A stretch of 64,000 nt of DNA from positions 1 through 64,000 of the forward strand of contig JAISLU010000001.1 of the NCBI GenBank assembly GCA_031277095.1. The letters are read 5' to 3'. Within the stretch, counting starts at the first letter, position 1. The number at the start of each line of letters is the position of its first letter. The stretch is from Synergistaceae bacterium (GTDB taxonomy: Bacteria; Synergistota; Synergistia; Synergistales; Aminobacteriaceae). Shown here piece after piece: positions 16,513 to 25,797 of the stretch. The translations under genes and the position numbers were made by a program. The notes beneath the pieces were generated by a model. It was given only the letters and a program-made list of their open reading frames with translations, was not told the DNA's origin and did not search any database.

Positions 16513-16616
16513 TATAGTGAATTAAGATAAAAAGCCTGAAGTTAGAATAGCTAAAAACAAGTCAATTGCTCTATTTAGCGCGTGTAAATTTAACGTTTTT
16601 GAAGTTAAACGACTAT
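16513..16616. repeat. MITE-like repeat copy 2
   Basis: Near-identical to 2504-2609; flanked by TA on both sides (gtTA|TAGTG...CGACTA|TAcc). Confidence 0.8.
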
Positions 16617-16629
16617 ACCGTGGCTTTCG

Positions 16630-17832
16630 TCACTTCATCGACGCGATGATAGCGTCGGCGAGGGTCTCCAGCTCCGGTAGCTTGTCCTCGTTCAGGGCGG
16701 AGTTCAGTGTGAGGCGTTCGTCCAAAATGTTGATTTCCTTCAGCTCCTGATCCAGGAAATCGTACATCAAAGTGCCGGACTTGCAGGCCCAGGAGCCGTT
16801 TTCCACGATGGCGAAGGTCCGTTTCTGCAGATTCAGCGCCTTCATGTCCATCAAGTAATTGTGGATCAAAGGGTACATCCCCAGGTTGTAGGTGACGGAG
16901 GCCAGAACCACGTGACTCAGACGGAAGGTCTCGGAGATGAGATAGGAGACGTGGGTCTTGGATACGTCGTACATAACCACGTTGGTCAGGCCCTTTTCTA
17001 CCAGCTTCGCGGCCAGAGCCCCCGCGGCGCTCTCCGTATTGCCGTACATGGAGGCGTAGATGATCATGACCCCCTTTTCTTCGGGTTCGTACCGGCTCCA
17101 TTTGTCGTATTTCTCGATGAAATACCCCAAGTTGGAGCGCCATACGGGACCGTGCAGGGGACAGACGATCTTGATGTCGATTCCGGAGGCTTTTTTCAGC
17201 AACGCCTGGACATGGGGCCCGTATTTGCCCACGATATTGGTGAAGTAACGCCTGGCGTCGTCGATCCAGTCTCGCTGGAAGTCCACTTCGTCGCTGAAAA
17301 GTTTGCCGTCCAGGGCTCCGAAGGAACCGAAAGCGTCCGCCGCGAAAAGAACGCCGTTGGTGGTATCGAAGGTCACCATTGCCTCCGGCCAGTGGACCAT
17401 GGGAGCGGCCACGAAGGCCACCACGTGTTTGCCGAAGGACTTGGTGTCCCCCTCCTTCACCTCTTCGATCCGGTCGTCGATATGGAAACCGAACTGCCTC
17501 ATCATCATGAAGGCCTTTTCCGTGCTGATGACCGTGGCCTTGGGGTAGCGCAGAAGGATCTCCTCGAGGGACGCGGCATGGTCCGGCTCCATGTGGTTGA
17601 TGACCAGGTAATCCAAGGGACGCCCGCCCAGCGCTTTTTCCACGTTGTCCAGGAACTGGCGGCAAACCGCCCAGTCCACCGTGTCGAAGAGTACCGTTTG
17701 CTTGTCCAAAAGCAGGTAGGAGTTGTAGGAAACTCCACGGGGAATGGGATGGATATTCTCGAAGAGCGCGAGACGATGCTCGTTTGCGCCCACCCAGTAA
17801 AGGTCGTCGGTCACTTTCCTAATGCAATACAT
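16630..17832 (-). CDS. fprA: Flavodiiron protein (FprA family A-type flavoprotein)
   Basis: Diiron beta-lactamase-like NHMEPDHAAS plus flavodoxin domain IIYASMYGNTESAAGAL. Confidence 0.92.
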   Translation of the reverse strand: MYCIRKVTDDLYWVGANEHRLALFENIHPIPRGVSYNSYLLLDKQTVLFDTVDWAVCRQFLDNVEKALGGRPLDYLVINHMEPDHAASLEEILLRYPKATVISTEKAFMMMRQFGFHIDDRIEEVKEGDTKSFGKHVVAFVAAPMVHWPEAMVTFDTTNGVLFAADAFGSFGALDGKLFSDEVDFQRDWIDDARRYFTNIVGKYGPHVQALLKKASGIDIKIVCPLHGPVWRSNLGYFIEKYDKWSRYEPEEKGVMIIYASMYGNTESAAGALAAKLVEKGLTNVVMYDVSKTHVSYLISETFRLSHVVLASVTYNLGMYPLIHNYLMDMKALNLQKRTFAIVENGSWACKSGTLMYDFLDQELKEINILDERLTLNSALNEDKLPELETLADAIIASMK

Positions 17833-17908
17833 GTATTGAATCCTCCTTATGAAATAAAAGGCTCACTGAAATAAAAGGCTTGAAGTTCAACAACTTGGGC
17901 GAAAGCCA

Positions 17909-17948
17909 CGGGGCTCTGCCCCGCGCCCCGCAGGGGACTCGTCCCCTG
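17909..17948. repeat. REP-like double hairpin
   Basis: cggggctctgccccg (17909-17923) and caggggactcgtcccctg (17931-17948), followed on + by accctttttttc. Confidence 0.65.
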
Positions 17949-17986
17949 ACCCTTTTTTTCTCGGATTACGCCGTGCCGATGGGGTA

Positions 17987-19888
17987 TCAGACCTCGATAA
18001 ACTGGTCTTTCGCCTCGCCGCACTCGGGGCAGATCCACTCCTCGGGCAGCGCATCGAACAACGTCATGGGGCGAATATCGCTCTCGGGGTCTCCCACGGC
18101 GGGGTCGTACTCGTAACCGCAGCCGCTGCAGACGTAGAGCTTCCAGGATGGAGCCACCTTGGGCGGCTTGGCCCTCTTCATTTTCTTCATGGGAGGCGCG
18201 GGCTGTTTGGGCTGTCCGTTGTCCAACGCGGCGGTGAGCAGCGGCAGGATCTCCATGAGGTCGCCCACGATACCATAGTCGCAGTTTTTGAAAATGGGGG
18301 CGTTGGGGTTGTTGTTGATGGCCACGACGGTGGTGGCGTCTTTGATGCCTTTCAGATGCTGGCCCGCTCCGGAGATGCCGCAGGCGATGTACAGGTTGCC
18401 GGTGAACTTCTGGCCGGACATTCCCACGTAGCGGTTGAGGGGCACGTACTGCAGGGTCTCGGCCACGGGGCGGGAGGATCCCAGAGCCGCGCCCGCCTGA
18501 ATGGCAAGGGCCCTCACCAGCTCCATGTTCTTTTTGTCGCCGATGCCTTTGCCTGCGCTGACCACCCGCTCCGCCTGAACGATCGGGGTGTCGATGTCGA
18601 TGCCCACGGTGAAGTCGTAGCCGTCTGTCTTCAGGGACTCCACCAGCGCGGCCACCCGTTCCTTGGCGCTCCCGTCTTTCAGGATCATCTTCTTGCGCGG
18701 AGCGGTTTCCGGCCGTTTCTTTCCGACGGTCTCTGCCTCCTTCGGCATCTTGCCGATGATGTGAGAGGCGATAACCACCCGCTGAATCTCGTTGGTGCCC
18801 TCGTAGATAGTGCAAATTTTGGCGTCCCGGTAGGCGCGCTCCACCTCCATGCCCTTCAGGTAGCCGGTTCCGCCGAAAATCTGGAGGGCGTCGTTGACGA
18901 TCTCCAAGCCCACGTCGGAGGCGTACTGCTTGGCCATAGCGGATTCCATGCCGTAGGGTTCGTGGTGTTCCTTCAGCTCGGCGGAGCTGTAAATCAGCAA
19001 ACGGGCCGCCCGGAGCTTGGTGGCCATGTCGGCCAGCTTGAAGGCGATAATCTGCTGATGACAGATGGGTTTGCCAAACTGAATCCGCTCCTTGGAGTAC
19101 TCCAGGGCGCTTTCATAGGCTCCTTGAGCGATGCCCAGCGCCTGAGCGGCGATCCCGATTCGGCCTCCGTCCAAGGTGGACATGGCAATTTTGAAGCCCT
19201 GGCCCTCCTTGCCCAGCAAATTTTCTTTGGGAACCTTTACATTGTTGAAAATGAGTTCGGCGGTGGAGGAGGAGCGAATGCCCAGTTTGTCGTAATGGTC
19301 GCCGAAGGTGAAACCCTCCCAGCCGTTCTCCACGATGAACGCGCTGATGCCCCGCGTGCCGATGTCCGGGGTGGTGACGGCGAACACCACGTAAGTGCTG
19401 GCTTTAGGGGCGTTGGTGATGAATATCTTTCCTCCGTTCAGGATGTAGTGGTCGCCCTCCAGGACGGCGGTGGTTTCGGTGCCTCCCGCGTCGCTGCCCG
19501 CGTTGGGTTCCGTAAGGCCGAACGCGCCCAGCTTCTCTCCCTTCACCAGGGGAATCAGATACTTTTGTTTCTGCTCCTCCGTGCCGTAGGCGAAGATGGG
19601 CCACGTCCCCAGCGATACGTGAGCGGAAAGAATAACGCCGGTTCCGCCGTCCACCCGGGCCAGTTCCTCTACGGCGATGGCGTAGCTGAGTATATCCAGC
19701 CCCGCTCCGCCGTATTCTTTAGGAAAAGGAATGCCCATCAGCCCCATCTGGCCAAACTTCCGAATGGCGTCGTCGGGGAATCCGTTCTCCTTGTCCATGA
19801 GAAACGCCAGAGGTTTGACCTCCGTCTCCGCGAACTCACGCACTCTTGCCCTCAGTGCCTCGTGTTCTTCCGTCGTCTTGAAAGACAT
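17987..19888 (-). CDS. Acyl-CoA dehydrogenase / ETF alpha C-terminal domain / rubredoxin fusion
   Basis: ACAD blocks ([47 protein letters not shown]), ETF-alpha [53 protein letters not shown], rubredoxin [18 protein letters not shown]...[13 protein letters not shown]; start MSFKTTEE at 19888. Confidence 0.93.
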   Translation of the reverse strand: MSFKTTEEHEALRARVREFAETEVKPLAFLMDKENGFPDDAIRKFGQMGLMGIPFPKEYGGAGLDILSYAIAVEELARVDGGTGVILSAHVSLGTWPIFAYGTEEQKQKYLIPLVKGEKLGAFGLTEPNAGSDAGGTETTAVLEGDHYILNGGKIFITNAPKASTYVVFAVTTPDIGTRGISAFIVENGWEGFTFGDHYDKLGIRSSSTAELIFNNVKVPKENLLGKEGQGFKIAMSTLDGGRIGIAAQALGIAQGAYESALEYSKERIQFGKPICHQQIIAFKLADMATKLRAARLLIYSSAELKEHHEPYGMESAMAKQYASDVGLEIVNDALQIFGGTGYLKGMEVERAYRDAKICTIYEGTNEIQRVVIASHIIGKMPKEAETVGKKRPETAPRKKMILKDGSAKERVAALVESLKTDGYDFTVGIDIDTPIVQAERVVSAGKGIGDKKNMELVRALAIQAGAALGSSRPVAETLQYVPLNRYVGMSGQKFTGNLYIACGISGAGQHLKGIKDATTVVAINNNPNAPIFKNCDYGIVGDLMEILPLLTAALDNGQPKQPAPPMKKMKRAKPPKVAPSWKLYVCSGCGYEYDPAVGDPESDIRPMTLFDALPEEWICPECGEAKDQFIEV

Positions 19889-20183
19889 AACACCGACCTC
19901 CTCTTTTAATTTCAAGCCCGGAGAGGCAGAGCCCTTTCGGCTCTTCTCATCGCTGTCCCCTCCGAGGCCCCCTCGTTCTTCTCGTTCTCGCTCATGAACT
20001 TCCTGCCGGCCGCTCATAAAACGACTCCATCCCCCGCGCAACAGCAGCACTCGAACCATCCCTTTCTGCCGATTGCCTCCGTCCTTCGATGTTTTAGATA
20101 ATGTTTTAGATAGAGACACTCCGTTCTACAAATCAAAAAGCACCCTCTCCCGACCATCTCCTTTGCCTTTGTTTCAGGCGCTC

Positions 20184-20609
20184 TCAGTTGTCGTCATGCC
20201 CATTATTGCCGAACAGTATCCGCCGCAAACTACGCTTGCGCAGCTCGGTATCCAAAACCTCCTGAATTTGCTGCAACTGCCCGTGAACCATGCAATTGGA
20301 GGCGTTGTCCTTTCGCCAGATACACTGAAAACCCGGCTGCATACAGGCGCCCACCAAACGATCCGCCTTCATGGCCTCTATCAGGTCGTAAAGACTGGTC
20401 TTCTCCAAATCTGCGGTTAAGCGGCAACCGCCCTCCACCCCTCTCGCGATACGCACGAACCCGGCTTGTTCCATTTTCTTGAGGATTTTGTAAACAAATT
20501 GCTGCGGAAGCATTTCCCGTTTGCACACGTCGCCTACCGTGGCCTGTTCTCCGTCCGACAAGGCGCGCAAAATTCGCAGCGCATAGTCTGTCTCACGTGT
20601 GATCAACAT
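20184..20609 (-). CDS. Rrf2-family transcriptional regulator with three cysteines (possible Fe-S sensor)
   Basis: MLITRETDYALRILRALSDGEQATVGDVCKREMLPQQFVYKILKKMEQAGFVRIARGVEGGCRL; cysteines in GACMQPGFQCIWRKDNASNC. Confidence 0.85.
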   Translation of the reverse strand: MLITRETDYALRILRALSDGEQATVGDVCKREMLPQQFVYKILKKMEQAGFVRIARGVEGGCRLTADLEKTSLYDLIEAMKADRLVGACMQPGFQCIWRKDNASNCMVHGQLQQIQEVLDTELRKRSLRRILFGNNGHDDN

Positions 20610-20663
20610 CTCGGCTCTCGATTCCTCTGTCCAAAAAATTTTATAAGCGGCGTGGTCAAGTCC

Positions 20664-20692
20664 ATAATATAATTCTGGACATATCATGTCAA
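20664..20692 (-). promoter_or_regulatory. Sigma70-like promoter for the Rrf2 gene with embedded dyad
   Basis: Minus strand TTGACA-N17-TATTAT; dyad gtccAtaatataattctGgac around the -10. Confidence 0.6.
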
Positions 20693-20776
20693 GTATTAAA
20701 CTGAAATGAAATCAGGTATCGACCCTATGGGCCCTATGGCCGACCAAGCTCGACCCGAAGAAAGTGTTGTTACCCT

Positions 20777-21049
20777 TTAGGGCCGTTTATGGGCATTACT
20801 GACATGAAAATCCGTGATCAGACGTTGTTTTGCCGCGCGGGTCATTTTTTTGATCGCCCGTTCTCGGCTCATGGCCTCGTTTTGGGAGGCAAACTCCTCG
20901 CAGTGTACCAGTTTCACAGGGAGCCGGGCCCGGGTGTAACGGCTGCCTTTGCCTTCGTTGTGAACCTTCATCCTGTTTTCCAGGTCCTTCGTCCATCCTG
21001 TGTAAAACGTGTCGTCGCGACAGCGGACGATATAAACATAACAGCACAT
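20777..21049 (-). CDS. GIY-YIG nuclease family protein
   Basis: YVYIVRCRDDTFYTGWTKDLENRMKVHNEGKGSRYTR...EAMSRERAIKK. Confidence 0.92.
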   Translation of the reverse strand: MCCYVYIVRCRDDTFYTGWTKDLENRMKVHNEGKGSRYTRARLPVKLVHCEEFASQNEAMSRERAIKKMTRAAKQRLITDFHVSNAHKRP

Positions 21050-21059
21050 TCTGCTGGTC

Positions 21060-21647
21060 TCAGCTCCAGAGATGCGTCCTCAGAATGTTGAGACCGATCG
21101 AGCATAGAAGCGCCCCTCCTACCAGTTCCGCGCGTTTGCCCAGCTTGCAGCCCGCCAACCGGCCGACCTGCACTCCGGCGAAACAGAGGGCTCCGGTGGC
21201 CAGCCCGGCGACGACGGCCAGCCAGGAAACGGGCTTATCCACCATTGCGAAACTTGCCCCCACGGCCAGTGCATCGATAGAGGTCGCTAAAGCCAAGTAA
21301 AGAAGCGTCGCCACGGACATGGGGGCGGAATCACGAACCTCCTCAGGCGAGAAGGAACTGCGGATCATGTTTCCCCCCACCAGGGCCAGGAGCCCGAAAG
21401 CCGCCCAATGGTCGAAAGAAGCGATGTATTCCAGACTGTAAGTTCCCAGGAACCACCCGGCAAAGGGCATGAAAAACTGGAAAGCCCCGCAGGCCGCGCC
21501 CACGCGAAATGCTGTGCGATAAGTGTCCCCCACCGCACAGGCTCCTATACAAAGCGCCACGGCAAACGCGTCCATCGACAAGGACAACGCGGAGACGACA
21601 GATTCCCAGACAAACGTCACTCGACACGACCCCTCTTCGTTCGGCAA
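21060..21647 (-). CDS. mntP: MntP-like manganese efflux pump
   Basis: SALSLSMDAFAVALCIG and ALATSIDALAVGASFA duplicated motifs, multiple TM segments. Confidence 0.85.
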   Translation of the reverse strand: MPNEEGSCRVTFVWESVVSALSLSMDAFAVALCIGACAVGDTYRTAFRVGAACGAFQFFMPFAGWFLGTYSLEYIASFDHWAAFGLLALVGGNMIRSSFSPEEVRDSAPMSVATLLYLALATSIDALAVGASFAMVDKPVSWLAVVAGLATGALCFAGVQVGRLAGCKLGKRAELVGGALLCSIGLNILRTHLWS

Positions 21648-21720
21648 AGTTCGGCAAAAACGCGCTTTTTACGCCAACCCCCAACATGGGCTTCAGCGCC
21701 AGCCTGGTCATCATAACTCA

Positions 21721-23391
21721 TCACAGCAGAGAGGACCAGAGCCTTCCTACGGCGCTCTGAAGTTTTTGATGGAAAGGACGGGCGTGGCGCTTGCCCAGAG
21801 TTTCCTCCTCGCATTTTTCCAGGTCGTCCAGAAACGCCCGCTCGAATTTTTCCGCCACGTCACAAGACCGAATGAAGGCTTGGACCTCGTAGTTGATTTC
21901 CAGGCTGCGCAGGTCCAGGTTTGTCGTTCCGACGGAGACGATGGAGCCGTCCATGACCGCCGTTTTTGCGTGAATGAACCCGTCCCGGTAACTGAAGATC
22001 CGCACGCCGTTCTGCAGGAGTTGGTCCACGTTGAATTGCGAGGCCCAGAACACCAGGGTGTGGTCCGCCTTTGACGGGATGATGATCCGAACATCCACAC
22101 CGCTTTTCGCCGCGACGGAGAGGGCCGCCGAAATAACGGCTCCCGGCACCAGATAGGGGGTCGTGATCCATATTCGCTTCTGGGCCGAGGCGATCATGTA
22201 AAAATATCCGTCCGCGATAGCTCGGAAGTCTCTGCCGGGTCCGCTGGTGGCGATCGTGAGAGGCGTGTCCTCCATCTCCCCGGGCGGAGCGTAGGAGAAC
22301 CTGCGGTAATCCATATATTTCGAGGTACACTGACCCCAGTGGAACAGGAACGCGCGGTTCAATTCCGCCACGGCCTCTCCCGTAATCTGGATGTGAGTGT
22401 CGCGCCAATTGCCCATTTGAGGGTCCTTGCCCATGTACATGTCCCCGATGTTCAGCCCCCCCACAAAACCGACCCGCCCGTCGGCCACCACGATTTTACG
22501 ATGGTCCCGGTGATTGACGCTGCTGCGGAACCGAGCGAAAGCCGTGGGCATGAAGGGGTGGATCTCCACGCCGGCGTCCCGAAGTTCTTTGAGAAAGCCG
22601 CGCCCCACGTGCCAGCTCCCCACCGCGTCGTAAAGCACCCGGACCTTCACGCCGGACCTCGACCGGGCGATCAGAAGGTTCTTGATCTGCGTTCCCAGTT
22701 CGTCCGAGGCGAAGGAAAAATATTCCATATGAATGTAGTCGGTCGCGTTGTAAAGGGCTTTTTCGATGGCGCGGAAGGTGCGTTCGCCGTTCAGGAGAAC
22801 TTCCACGTCGTTGCGAGCCGTGGGAAGCGCGTTACAGGAGACCGCCAGAAGATGTTCGAGGCTCGGGGACGCGGAGGGCAGCGCCGAGGGATGATCGCCC
22901 GACCGGCGCCGGGAAGTTCTGCGGACCCGCCAGCGGTGCGAGGCGTTTCGCAGGTTGGGCCCGATGATGACGTAGGCGGCCAGTCCGACAAAGGGGAAAA
23001 GCAAGAGCGTTCCGAGCCAAATGATCGCGCGGTCGGGGTTTTGCTCCTCCAGGAACACCGCCAAGGCGGCGATGAGGGCGTGAAACCCCAGAATCCAATA
23101 GATATAGCGTTTGAGCATGTTCCGGAGCGCGTAGATATGTCTCCACAGCTCCCGGGAAAGAGACGGTCCGCCGTCGTCCCAGACGATGGGAGACGTTTCG
23201 AGTCCGGCGAGAAACTGCACCGCCAACAGCAGAAACACCAGCGAAAAAGACATCAACAAAAGCGTTTTCAAAGAAACGCGCACACCCTCGACCTCCCTTC
23301 GTGGTAAACGTAATTCAAACTCAGATCCCTCAAACTCAGACCCCCTCGTGATTGTGATCGCAAAGACAAACGTCGAAGTTTTAGATTGCAT
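21721..23391 (-). CDS. cls: Cardiolipin synthase (phospholipase D family)
   Basis: Two HKD motifs: NHRDHRKIVVADGRVGFVGG and FIHAKTAVMDGSIVSVGTTNLD; N-terminal TM segments; true start probably downstream of 23391. Confidence 0.9.
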   Translation of the reverse strand: MQSKTSTFVFAITITRGSEFEGSEFELRLPRREVEGVRVSLKTLLLMSFSLVFLLLAVQFLAGLETSPIVWDDGGPSLSRELWRHIYALRNMLKRYIYWILGFHALIAALAVFLEEQNPDRAIIWLGTLLLFPFVGLAAYVIIGPNLRNASHRWRVRRTSRRRSGDHPSALPSASPSLEHLLAVSCNALPTARNDVEVLLNGERTFRAIEKALYNATDYIHMEYFSFASDELGTQIKNLLIARSRSGVKVRVLYDAVGSWHVGRGFLKELRDAGVEIHPFMPTAFARFRSSVNHRDHRKIVVADGRVGFVGGLNIGDMYMGKDPQMGNWRDTHIQITGEAVAELNRAFLFHWGQCTSKYMDYRRFSYAPPGEMEDTPLTIATSGPGRDFRAIADGYFYMIASAQKRIWITTPYLVPGAVISAALSVAAKSGVDVRIIIPSKADHTLVFWASQFNVDQLLQNGVRIFSYRDGFIHAKTAVMDGSIVSVGTTNLDLRSLEINYEVQAFIRSCDVAEKFERAFLDDLEKCEEETLGKRHARPFHQKLQSAVGRLWSSLL

Positions 23392-23629
23392 TATAGACGA
23401 CCTGAAGGCGGAGATCTGCCGTCTACCCCAGAGTCGGCCGGAAAACCGATAAGAACCGATAAGAATCGAGCAATCGAGGGAACGGCGATTTTTGGGGGAG
23501 AGCTGTGGGCCTCAACCTGGCAAATAACCCATGTTTGTGCTTTAATAATCCCGGCAGCGGCGCAGCCGGAGATTTTCGCATATATAGACATTTTTTATAT
23601 AAATATTTTGGGCCTCTGGAGGGATTGCA

Positions 23630-25690
23630 GTGAAACGGAACATCGAGCAACGGGATCTTTTAAATTTATACTTCCCTTCCAATCCGCGTTTTTCGCCCGA
23701 CGGAAAGTACGTCGCCTATCGTGTTTCACGGCCCAATGAGGAAAAAAATGGATACGATTCCGACGTATGGGTTTACGACACGGAGCAGGGCACAAACCGG
23801 AAGTTGACCGACACCGGCAGGGTGAGTTTTTTCTGTTGGAGCCATGACGGTTCTTTCCTGATTTTCGCGTCTGGAGGAAACGAGAACAAAAACGAGAATA
23901 AAGACGAAAATAAAAACGAGAAAAGTAAACGCACATCTTGTTACTCCATCGCCCTTCAAGGCGGCGAGGCGGCCCCCCTCTTCGACGTTCCCTATGCCGC
24001 CAGCGCCATTCAGGCCCTGGACGAGCGCCGCTATCTCTTGACGGTGGTCTGGGAGCCGGAGTACGAAAATCCCGAGAACGCCGACGTCATGATTTTCCAG
24101 CAGATACCCTTTATGGCCAACGGCAAGGGATACATCGGACAACAGCGGACAGCTCTGGCGGTCTACGACACGCGTGCCGATGACACGGGTACCGATGACA
24201 CAAGTGTCGGTGACACGAGTGCCGGTGACACTTGTGTCCGGAAAATCAAGAGGCTGACCCCTCCTTCGATGGAGGTCTTTCGTTACTCTCTGAACAAAGA
24301 CAAGACGGAGGCGCTGGTTGTGGGAGTGGAGTACCAAAACCTCAAACCCACGGAAAACGCCGTCTACAAGGTGGATCTTTTCACGGGAGCGATGCAATGT
24401 CTCAGCGAAGGGCTGTCTTTCGCCTTTGCCTACGCCGCCTGGGTGGACGACAGCGTCCTGGTCACGGGGACAGACCACAAAAGTATGGGCGTCAACGAAA
24501 ACCTCAAATTTTACATTCTCGAGAACGGGCGGCTGCTGTGCCTGACCGACTGTCTCGACAGCAGCCTGGGACACGCCGTGGCGGCGGACAGCCATTATGG
24601 TTGTTCGGACCTGGCGGGGATGTTTTTTCCCCGAGACGGAGCCTTAAATTCCGCCGGGCCCGTCTATTGCGCAACGGAGGTCATGAAGAGCCGCCTCTAC
24701 GAGCTGACAAAGGACGGACGGCAGAGACAGCTCACCTTCGAGACCTCCGCTGTGGTCGATTATTGTGTGGAGGCAAGGGGCCGCGTCGCTTTCGTCGCTT
24801 ACGAGGGGCTTTACCCGCCTGAACTTTACCTGTTGGAATCGGGGGGAGAAATACCGGGCAGGGAAAAACGCCTCACGAACTTCAACCGCCCCCTGTTCGA
24901 CGAGCTGCGCCTGGCCCAGCCCATTCATGTCACCGTGGACAACGGGCAGGGCTGGAAGCTGGACGGCTGGTACATGAGGCCGGCGGACTTCCAGGAGGGC
25001 AAAAAATATCCGACCTTGCTGCATATTCACGGCGGCCCCAAAGCGGCTTTCGGGGATATTTATCATCATGAGATGCAATGCTGGGCGGCCAAGGGGTACG
25101 CGGTGATCTACTGCAACCCCCGCGGCGGCGATGGGCGGGGAAGCGCCTTTCAGGACATCCGGGGGCATTACGGGGATCTCGACTACCACGACTTGATGGT
25201 CTTTACGGATTGGTGCGTCGAAAACCTGCGTTTTATCGACAGCTCGCGCCTTGGGGTCACGGGCGGCTCCTACGGCGGTTACATGACCAACTGGATCGTC
25301 ACCCAGACCCGCCGGTTCAAAGCCGCCGTCTCACAGCGCGGCATCAGCAACTGGGTTTCAAAATTCGGGGGATGCGACATCGGATATTATTACGTCGAAG
25401 ACCAACATTTGGGAACGCCGTGGCACAATATGGAAAACCTGTGGCGGGAATCGCCTTTGAAGCACGTGGACAAGGCGAAAACCCCGATGCTCTTCATCCA
25501 CTCCACAGAGGATTTCCGCTGCGAGTTGAACCAGGGATTTCAGATGTTCACCGCCCTGAAAGTCCTGGGGGTGGAAAGCCGCATGTGCGTGTTCAAGGGA
25601 GAAAATCACGAGCTGAGCCGCTCCGGCAAGCCCCGTAACCGACTGGCCCGGCTGCGTGCCATCTCTGACTGGTTCCACAGCCATCTGTGA
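23630..25690 (+). CDS. S9 family peptidase (prolyl oligopeptidase/acylaminoacyl peptidase)
   Basis: N-terminal WD/propeller-like region; GVTGGSYGGYMTNW catalytic serine; GENHELSRSGKP C-terminal His. Confidence 0.9.
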   Translation: MKRNIEQRDLLNLYFPSNPRFSPDGKYVAYRVSRPNEEKNGYDSDVWVYDTEQGTNRKLTDTGRVSFFCWSHDGSFLIFASGGNENKNENKDENKNEKSKRTSCYSIALQGGEAAPLFDVPYAASAIQALDERRYLLTVVWEPEYENPENADVMIFQQIPFMANGKGYIGQQRTALAVYDTRADDTGTDDTSVGDTSAGDTCVRKIKRLTPPSMEVFRYSLNKDKTEALVVGVEYQNLKPTENAVYKVDLFTGAMQCLSEGLSFAFAYAAWVDDSVLVTGTDHKSMGVNENLKFYILENGRLLCLTDCLDSSLGHAVAADSHYGCSDLAGMFFPRDGALNSAGPVYCATEVMKSRLYELTKDGRQRQLTFETSAVVDYCVEARGRVAFVAYEGLYPPELYLLESGGEIPGREKRLTNFNRPLFDELRLAQPIHVTVDNGQGWKLDGWYMRPADFQEGKKYPTLLHIHGGPKAAFGDIYHHEMQCWAAKGYAVIYCNPRGGDGRGSAFQDIRGHYGDLDYHDLMVFTDWCVENLRFIDSSRLGVTGGSYGGYMTNWIVTQTRRFKAAVSQRGISNWVSKFGGCDIGYYYVEDQHLGTPWHNMENLWRESPLKHVDKAKTPMLFIHSTEDFRCELNQGFQMFTALKVLGVESRMCVFKGENHELSRSGKPRNRLARLRAISDWFHSHL
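23882..23929. repeat. 12-bp in-frame tandem repeat, 4 units
   Basis: gagaacaaaaac/gagaataaagac/gaaaataaaaac/gagaaaagtaaa encodes ENKNENKDENKNEKSK. Confidence 0.8.
24167..24241. repeat. 15-bp in-frame tandem repeat, 5 units
   Basis: gacacgcgtgccgat x5 degenerate, encodes DTRADDTGTDDTSVGDTSAGDTCVR. Confidence 0.85.
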
Positions 25691-25797
25691 CCATCTGTGA
25701 GTCCGCGATCAAATACCGTTAAGCGGCAAGAGCGTTTTTCTGCTCTATGCCGCTTTATGTTGCTTCATTCTTCTCTATTCTTCTTCATTCTTCTTCT

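Noticed and set aside
18356-19909. 517-aa + ORF opposite the ACAD fusion
   Set aside because: Antisense of a clearly conserved enzyme.
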